NCBI GenBank assembly: GCA_949357655.1
Contig: CASHTG010000021.1
Span: 310,001-374,000 of the forward strand
Direction of reading: 5' to 3'
Length of the DNA: 64,000 nt
Origin: Parascedosporium putredinis
Taxonomy: Eukaryota > Ascomycota > Sordariomycetes > Microascales > Microascaceae
Shown here: in pieces, positions 58,117 through 64,000 of the stretch
Position numbering within the stretch: position 1 is the first letter of the stretch
Layout of the letters: each line of letters opens with the position of its first letter
The notes under the pieces: model-generated
Seen by the model: only the letters and a program-made list of their open reading frames with translations
Databases searched by the model: none
What the model was told of the DNA's origin: nothing
Made by a program: the position numbers and the translations under genes

Positions 58117-59721
58117 CTACTCCTTCATTTTGACATAGTTGGAAGGGAATACGCCGTGCCGGTTTCCAATCATGCCGGTCCTATGAGAGGGAAAGCACTC
58201 GCGGTTAGCCATCATTTAGAGTAAAGAAAAGAAAGAAGAAAATAACGTTCCCAGATGTTTCGCTTGGATGGGAGCTGGAAGATACGTACCACCAATCGTT
58301 ATCGCTCTCCGTCTTTTTAGGACGGTAATGACGTCGCCCTTCTTGAAGCTGAGGTCGCCAGGTTGGTCGGCTTCAAAGGTGAACAGCGCCACCGCCTCGT
58401 TCTTCTTCAGTAGCGCCTTCTTGCTCGCAAAGTTGGGTTTCGGCGCGGCCGGGCGTCCGGCGCGGCTGCGGAGGTGGGCGATGTCGGTGAATGTAAATCA
58501 CTCCTGCCGGGAGCGTAGGTGCTCGCTCGCTGCGGGGCCGAAAAGTCTCGATCGTAGTCGTCATCGCGCCAGCTAGCACCTGCTCCGCCACCGCGACCGT
58601 AGTCTCCCGAGTTACGTCGGGTTGTGCCCTCGCCATACGCACTTCCCTATTTCCGTCCCAAACGACGTCGTCGTGCCGGTTGTCGTAGACGGGAACATCG
58701 TTGTACATGGACGAGTCGGTGGTCGTACCGCCGGAGCGCATGCCGCTAAACACGCGCGAGCCAAGGATATCCATGAGGGGCGCAGCCTGCGGCGGAGGTC
58801 GGACGGAGCCGCTAAGAAGCTGCTGCGCGGTGTATCTCGTGCCGTAGAGCTTTTCGTTGGCGTCGCGGCGTTCGATGATGGCGGAGCCCTCGAGAGAGAC
58901 ACCGGCGAAGAGGCCCTTGGTCTTGGAGTAGGAGAAGATGCCCGCGACGCTCCTGAGAGAGGCGGCACCGGCGGCTTCGGCGTTGCGGCCTACGGGGCCG
59001 GCGGCGATGGAGACATTGCCACCGAGCGTGAGGGAACCGGCCTGGGCAAAGGTCTTGACAGCGCTGGCGTCGTTGAGAATAAAGACGAAATCGGTGAGCT
59101 CGAGGCCGATCTGGCCACCAAAACCAGCGCCGGCAGTGGCGATAGCGGAAGGAGCGGACCAGGTGCCGTCGTGCAGGCGGGAGACGACAAGACCGCTACC
59201 GAAGCGAGCGGAACCGAGGAAACCGGCCTTGATTACTGTGAGAATTGCGAGGCCCTATAGAGAAACACAACTGTTAGTCCTTGGTGCTTTTTTTCGACAT
59301 TGTGAGCCTAGAACAGTGGCAGTTGGACCGAGGTCCCCTGATATTTTCCCCCTCTATTTTTCCTCCCCTCACGAGACAGATTGTGGCAAGCTGGAGTGTT
59401 GGCGCAAGTCCGGGACAGGAGCAACAGGCATACCTTGGCATTGGCGAGGACGGAAGGAGGAATAATCTTATCGGGGCCAAAGGCCTGTCGAGGATCGATA
59501 AAAGACGTCAGGATCTTGCCGCACTTTTTGCATTCCGCTAGAATGGTTGCCCAAATCTCACGAGTTAGCCTTTTGGACGCGACGGGGGTTGCGCGTGGGC
59601 GCAAATGGGAAGAAGTGAGGCAGGCGTGGGCTTGGCGGGGCGGAAGGGTCGGCAGAGGGGAGAGAGGGAGGGAGGGGAGCTTACACGCCATTGACGACGG
59701 CAAAGGGTTATGGAGGCCCAT
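58117..59721 (-). CDS. SYLF-SH3 actin-patch protein (Ysc84/Lsb3 family), frameshifted
   Basis: Binds lipids and actin and acts with Las17/WASP at endocytic actin patches. Exons on the minus strand are 59721-59685, 59537-59434, 59254-58290 and 58180-58117. The N-terminus MGLHNPLPSSMASECKKCGKIL leads into the SYLF domain: FIDPRQAFGPDKIIPPSVLANAKGLAILTVIKAGFLGSARFGSG, TWSAPSAIATAGAGFGGQIGLELTDFVFIL, FSYSKTKGLFAGVSLEGSAIIER. A Gly/Arg/Asp-rich linker (GDYGRGGGAGASWRDDDYDRDFSAP) precedes a C-terminal SH3: KNEAVALFTFEADQPGDLSFKKGDVITV, NDWWTGMIGNRHGVFPSNYVKMKE. Three lost bases (about 58632-58660, about 58450-58465, and one A at 58314-58318) break linker and SH3; 1170+3 is exactly 391 codons. The SH3 ALYDY-like, WW and PSNYV motifs are all present, so function is probably intact. 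Confidence 0.87.
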
Positions 59722-61374
59722 CGTCGCGAGAGAGAGTGGGGGAAGAGTGACGATCTACTCTGTCCGAAATCACTTGGCTGCAAAGGAGGAAAGCGTCGGG
59801 AAGCTTTCAAGGGGAGAGGGGTGGCGGGAGAAGGGGAGGGAAGAAGGATACACAGGAGGATCTGTCAGGTTCGGATTTCGATGTCGAAAAGTGTTGGCGT
59901 TAACTTTTTGGCCTGGGCCGACAAAGGTTTGGAGGAAGGTTGGAAGAGTGGGGAGGGACTTTGTTACGTAGGTTTTGTTACGTCGGAGAGGGAAAGGAAC
60001 ATTGAACAGAGAGAGAAGAGGTCCCACTCAAGCTTGGCTTTTTACAAGTAATAGCGGGGTAGTAGCAGTAGTAGCAGTAGTAGCAGCACGTTGGAATCAA
60101 TCATCACATAAATCCAGGTGAGCACGACGAAAAGACTCGCGAATCATCAACGCCACTAGTAGGGCGGAGCACTAGAGCTATCAATTCACAATCGCATGAG
60201 ACTTGTTGCTTGCTGATGCCGCATGTTTCCTCGCAGATCCATTGATCAAATCAATAATTTCATGGGTGGCTGTCCCGTCAGGGCATCGTAGCATCGAAGC
60301 AGCAGACTCCCGCTTTTAAGCTGAACAAAGAGCGTGCCGGATTTGTGCAACCGCCGGCATATTTCGCCCATTCATGTCCGCTGTGACTCCGGATTCTTTT
60401 TTATTACCTCGGTTTCCTGAGGTGTCACGACATGAATTAGAACAGAGTGTAGATGTGTAAAGCAGGAGCCACCGAGGGGAGAGAGGCCGGAAGCGTCTTC
60501 TAACAGCTTCTGTTCTGAGAGAGATGAATAGGATTGTTCCAAACCCAAACTTCTCCGCATCCGTGCCTTCCCCAATTATGCAGATTTGTACTAGTTGATA
60601 AACGACACGAGGCAAGTGCTTCCCCAGCTCAGTCCAGGCAGGTGGCCGCCTGCCACGCTGATCTCTGCCTCGTGGAGGGGCAGTCCGGCGGGGACTTGCA
60701 ACCAATTCCGTGGTCCTGCCCAACCTCAGCAAAAAATTAGTCTCTTTCGTCAGTGGTTGCCTCCCTCGAGAGTCAGCATATACGCATGCGAGCAACGCTA
60801 GTCGTCACCACATTTGTCAATGTCCACGCAATATTGTTGGCTGAACTACAGCTACACTAATCTCGCTGGTGTAGTGCAAGCTCTCGGCAGTGGCTGAGGA
60901 ACCCTCCCGTGCGACCCGACAAGATCGCTGACATCACCGCCCGGCAACTTCGACATTGTTGATCAGCCAGCTGTTGACGGGTGGCTTGTCTGAAACCCGC
61001 CAGACCAACTTCTTGAACCCTTGCTGCAGGGTGCCACGCTGACCTATTGTCATGCCGGATTTAGCCCCCTTTCAACAACCGTCATCCGCCCTTGAACCCT
61101 GATCTATCCATCTCCTCGACATTTCCTCACCTTCTCGCCACGAACACGAACGATCAATCCAGCGCCTCACCCCTCGTGGCCACTCCCAGACAATAAATAA
61201 CCGATTTACGCGTCTATAAGCGCTGCGAACAATCACTGTTACAATCCGCACCGGTTCTCGAACCCTGAACCACACCGCTCCCCCAACCCGAAAGACGTCT
61301 CAACGCACCCCTTCCTCCCCGAACACCCCCGGAAGACGGAAGACTCGGGTTCCCTCCCACTCCCATCACACACA
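59722..61374. other. Divergent promoter region of the Ysc84-like and Bet1/Sft1 genes
   Basis: 1.65 kb between divergent starts. Contains a short AGTAGC-type triplet repeat at about 60058-60088. No recognisable gene. Confidence 0.5.
60058..60088. repeat. AGTAGCAGT triplet repeat
   Basis: Short run of alternating AGT/AGC triplets. Not in a recognised coding region. Confidence 0.75.
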
Positions 61375-61762
61375 ATGTCCGAGGCTTACGAGCGTGAACG
61401 CCAAAACAATTCTCGCCTCGACGAGCTCTCCTCCAAGGTCTCCGCCCTGCGCGGCATCACCGTCGACATCTACGACAACGCCCGCACCCAGGATGTCATC
61501 GACAACACCGTAAGCTAGCAGCCCCAGGCCCACTTCATCTTCCTTAATTCCCTTCTATACACTTCTGCGTCCTTGCTAGTATCCCTAACAGAAGCGCGCT
61601 TAGTCCGAGACCTTCTCCTCCATGACCACTACTCTCAGGGGTTCCGCCACCCGCCTCGGCAGGATGGCCGTCTCGGGCAACAAGGTCGCCGTTCTAAAAC
61701 TATCCGCCATCCTCATCGGCATCTTCATCTTCCTCTACTACGTTTCCAAGCTATTCTTCTAA
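61375..61762 (+). CDS. Bet1/Sft1-type SNARE protein (97 aa)
   Basis: Small tail-anchored Qc-SNARE of ER-Golgi or intra-Golgi vesicle fusion. Exon 1 is 61375-61509, intron 61510-61603 (donor GTAAGC, branch CCTAAC, acceptor TTAG), exon 2 61604-61762, exactly 98 codons. The SNARE helix spans NSRLDELSSKVSALRGITVDIYDNARTQDVIDNTSETFSSMTTTLRGSATRLGRM, followed by VSGNKVAVLK and one C-terminal transmembrane segment (LSAILIGIFIFLYYVSKLFF). The heptad layers and the NKV-LK juxtamembrane motif fit both Bet1 and Sft1. The very short N-terminus (~13 residues) favours Sft1, but I cannot decide. A nearer upstream AG (AACAG) would shift the frame, so the TTAG acceptor was chosen. Confidence 0.88.
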
Positions 61763-62832
61763 GCCAAAGACCACAACAGAAAAAGCCCAATCAAGCGCGA
61801 ATCTCGTGGCCCATGTTTCGTACTCTCCAATGGAGCCTACGCATTTACAGGGTAAACGATGAAAGCGACGGGCTCTGGCTTAGAAACACGAGTAAAATTC
61901 GCATCGTTGTGGCTCTGCGCCAAGGTTCTCTCTGCGCAACCTTTAGCACGAGGCCCAGGCCTAAACCTCGAGCATCATGCGAATCTCGCCGTGCGAAGGC
62001 GACGAAGAAGAGAACAGGCGACGCAAGGCATTTCGAGCGCGGATAGAGAAACTGGAGGTGCATGTTGTTGATAGCGGAGCGGCATCGCGACACGCTTATG
62101 TGTGAATACCCATCTTGTTACACCTTTTTTTATCATTGTAAGCATCAAGAAACGGCGTCTTCCTTTTTTATTTTTTTAACAGTTTTTACACGTCACGCAG
62201 GCCATGTACTCTTTTTTTGTCCTCCAAACACTATATTTGGCCTTGTTGTACTTTTTAACTCTTCCTGGCGGATGGATATGAATACACGCACGAAATATAA
62301 CATGTAGTATATCTTCTCTCCTCTTCGCCGTCTCTTTTGTGCCGTAAATCGCAAGTTTTGCTTGCCCTGTCCATCTTTTCTCTTTTTTTTTCTTTTTGCC
62401 CAGCCGGCGCCCCCATAGAGAGGAAGGGACGAGGATGAACCAGGGACCAAGAACTCTTTCCTTTTTTAAGAGACGAGTTTCTCTCTTCTTCTTTTTGTCG
62501 CTGCGAGAAAGTATCAATGGGTCTGTTTTATTTTTCCAACCCAGAACAGAGCAACAAAAGGAACCAAAAGCTCCACCGCCCCATGCTAAACCTTGCTTTT
62601 CATATGCGGAAAACGTGAACATTCGAGGCGGGGGTGACAAAACAAAAGAGAGGGACACGAGGAAGGCAAAGGGGAAAAAGATAAAAATGCTAGAGTCATG
62701 ACATCATTCTTCTCATCCGCAATCTAGTCGAATACACACGTATAATGCCTTTTTGATCTTCTTCTTCCTTCGCTCTCTCTCTCTCTCCCTCTTCCCATCT
62801 CTCCCTTCATTCTTTCCCCAAAGACCCGAAAT
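61763..62832. other. Convergent 3' intergenic region
   Basis: Lies between the stop codons of the SNARE gene (+) and the ArfGAP gene (-). T-rich tracts at 62160-62220 and 62380-62400. Open frames here are low in domain-like content. Confidence 0.5.
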
Positions 62833-64000
62833 TTACTGCCAAACATTGGAAAACAAGTCATCGCTACCTCCTCCGAATCCACCAGAAGGCTTGCTCGCGG
62901 CCGGTGTCGTGGTCGCGCTGGCAGAGGGCCCGCTGCTCCAGCCACCAAACTCCTCGTCGGCGGCCACCTGCGGCGCCGCGTTGAAGCTGTTGGTGGCGCC
63001 GAAACCGCCGCTGGTGTTGAAACCGCTCGCGCCAGGCACGATACTCTGGCTGGCGAGGGGGCTGGCGAGGAACCGCTGGCCGTCATGCTCGAGCTACCCC
63101 AGCCAAAGTCGTTGGTTGTCGTTGTCGTGGCCGCCGGTGGCGCGGCAGGCTTTGCGGCGCTGGCGGCAGGTTCTGTGCTGCCCCAGGCGTTGTCGCCCCA
63201 GACGTCGTTGGTTGCCCAGCTATTGGAGCCCAGGCCAACGGTGGCGGCAGACGCGGCGGCGGCGGCCGGCGCAGCCTTGGGAGCGGCGGGAGCGGGGGCG
63301 GGGAAGACAGGTTGAAGACGGAGCTAGAGGTCTGCGTAGGCGCGGGCGCGGCAGGGGCCGGGGCGGCGGCGGCTTGGGGTGCTGGGGAGCTCAGGTCAAA
63401 GAGGTCGCCAAAGGCCGACGAGGCCGCAGGCTGCGCAGGCTTGGAGGGAGGGATGTTGTTCGTGGGGAGGCGAGGCTGGAGAGACCGGCAAGACCTGGAG
63501 AGGCGATGCCGGGAGACTTGGGTTGCGTCTGGGCAGGGGGCTGGGCGGGTTTGGCGCTGAAGAAACCTCCACCGCCGAGACCCCCAAAGGCGTTGGAGGG
63601 AGGCGCTGCCGCCAAGGGTTTGGAAGCCAGGGAGGGGAGCCGAATGACGCAAAGGGTCAACTGCCGGAGGAGGCGGCGACTGTGTAGTAGTATTGCCGAA
63701 GCTGAGGCCACCAAAGGCATCGACCAAGCCCCGGCGGGTTGCTGAGGGGCAGGGGACATGCCGCCAAATTGCTGGGCGACGGGCTGTTGGAGGACGGGCT
63801 GGGCCTGGGGCCTGGGTGCCGTGGCATAGAGCGACAGGATGGACTGCTTGAGGTCGGGTCTCGAGGAACCGCCCGCGTTTTGCGTACCCGTAGTGCTGGC
63901 AGGCCGGGCGGGGGCGGCCGCCTGCTCACCAAAGAAATCTAGCCCCAGCAAAGAATCCTTTGTATTTGTCGTCTTGGGCGGGGCCGCAGCGGCCTTGTTG
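62833..64000 (-). CDS. C-terminal part of an Age2-like ArfGAP, partial and frameshifted
   Basis: The gene runs off the window, so the ArfGAP zinc-finger domain is not visible and the call rests on the tail. The tail is Ala/Pro/Gln-rich with short endocytic-type motifs: DSLLGLDFFGEQ, RPDLKQSILSLYA, VDAFGGLSFG, SNAFGGLGGGGFFSAKP, SAFGDLFDLSSP, NDVWGDNAWG, NDFGWGSSS and a terminal DDLFSNVWQ before the TAA at 62833. This order resembles fungal Age2/SMAP-type Arf GTPase-activating proteins, which act at the trans-Golgi and endosomes. The reading frame changes at least five times across 1.17 kb (one clear site is the C run at 63729-63732), more densely than in any other gene here. No intron was recognised in this part. 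An epsin-like or other clathrin adaptor is the main alternative. Confidence 0.6.

Noticed and set aside
62753..63745. 330-codon plus-strand open frame over the Age2-like tail
   Set aside because: Low-complexity Ala/Gly/Arg sequence without motifs; the minus strand ends in DDLFSNVWQ and carries adaptor-like repeats.

Overview
The window is nuclear DNA of a filamentous ascomycete (Pezizomycotina). A Sordariomycetes/Hypocreales-like relative is my best guess, but I cannot name a species. The reasons are short GT-AG introns (about 80-200 bp) with CTAAC-type branch sites, one gene per transcript, GC-rich third codon positions, pyrimidine- or purine-rich flanks, and gene families typical of these fungi: ErtA/AcuK-type gluconeogenesis regulator, ExgD-type membrane beta-glucanase, tandem glyoxalase I, Fmp52 and a Mam3-type DUF21/CBS protein. 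I saw no rRNA, no convincing tRNA, no CRISPR array and no intact transposon.

Layout. 0.3-2.7 kb (-): universal stress protein. 4.4-5.5 kb (-): mitochondrial ribosomal protein uS7m. 10.4-10.8 kb (-): small dsRNA-binding-like protein. 13-16.2 kb (-): weak, unrecognised coding traces. 20.2-21.3 kb (+): nitronate monooxygenase. 21.9-23.2 kb (-): branched-chain 2-oxoacid dehydrogenase E1 beta. 24.5-26.9 kb (+): glucan 1,3-beta-glucosidase D. 27-35.2 kb: gene-poor. 35.3-37.6 kb (+): gluconeogenesis regulator. 38.7-39.4 kb (-): RING protein. 40.3-41.0 kb (+): Fmp52. 42.0-42.8 kb (+): riboflavin kinase. 44.8-46.3 kb (+): glyoxalase I. 49.3-51.1 kb (+): phosphoglycerate dehydrogenase. 53.6-56.4 kb (+): Mam3-like protein. 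58.1-59.7 kb (-): Ysc84/Lsb3-like SYLF-SH3 protein. 61.4-61.8 kb (+): Bet1/Sft1 SNARE. 62.8 kb to the window end (-): 3' part of an Age2-like ArfGAP gene.

The genes do not form a biosynthetic cluster. They are mostly housekeeping functions: mitochondrial translation and metabolism, serine synthesis, flavin synthesis, methylglyoxal detoxification, vesicle traffic, actin patches and cell wall.

The most striking property is technical. About ten conserved genes are broken by roughly 30 single-base deletions, mostly inside short homopolymer runs. When I count one missing base per lesion, the exon sum of nearly every broken gene becomes an exact multiple of three. The other genes are intact. I read this as uncorrected sequencing or assembly error, not pseudogenes. 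It also means the gene-poor stretches could hide real genes.

I found no convincing undescribed system. The better biological leads are a stop-free intron of length divisible by three inside the zinc cluster of the gluconeogenesis regulator, the tiny dsRBD-like protein, an insertion in the ACT domain of the phosphoglycerate dehydrogenase, and an unrecognised multi-exon candidate at 14.9-16.2 kb.
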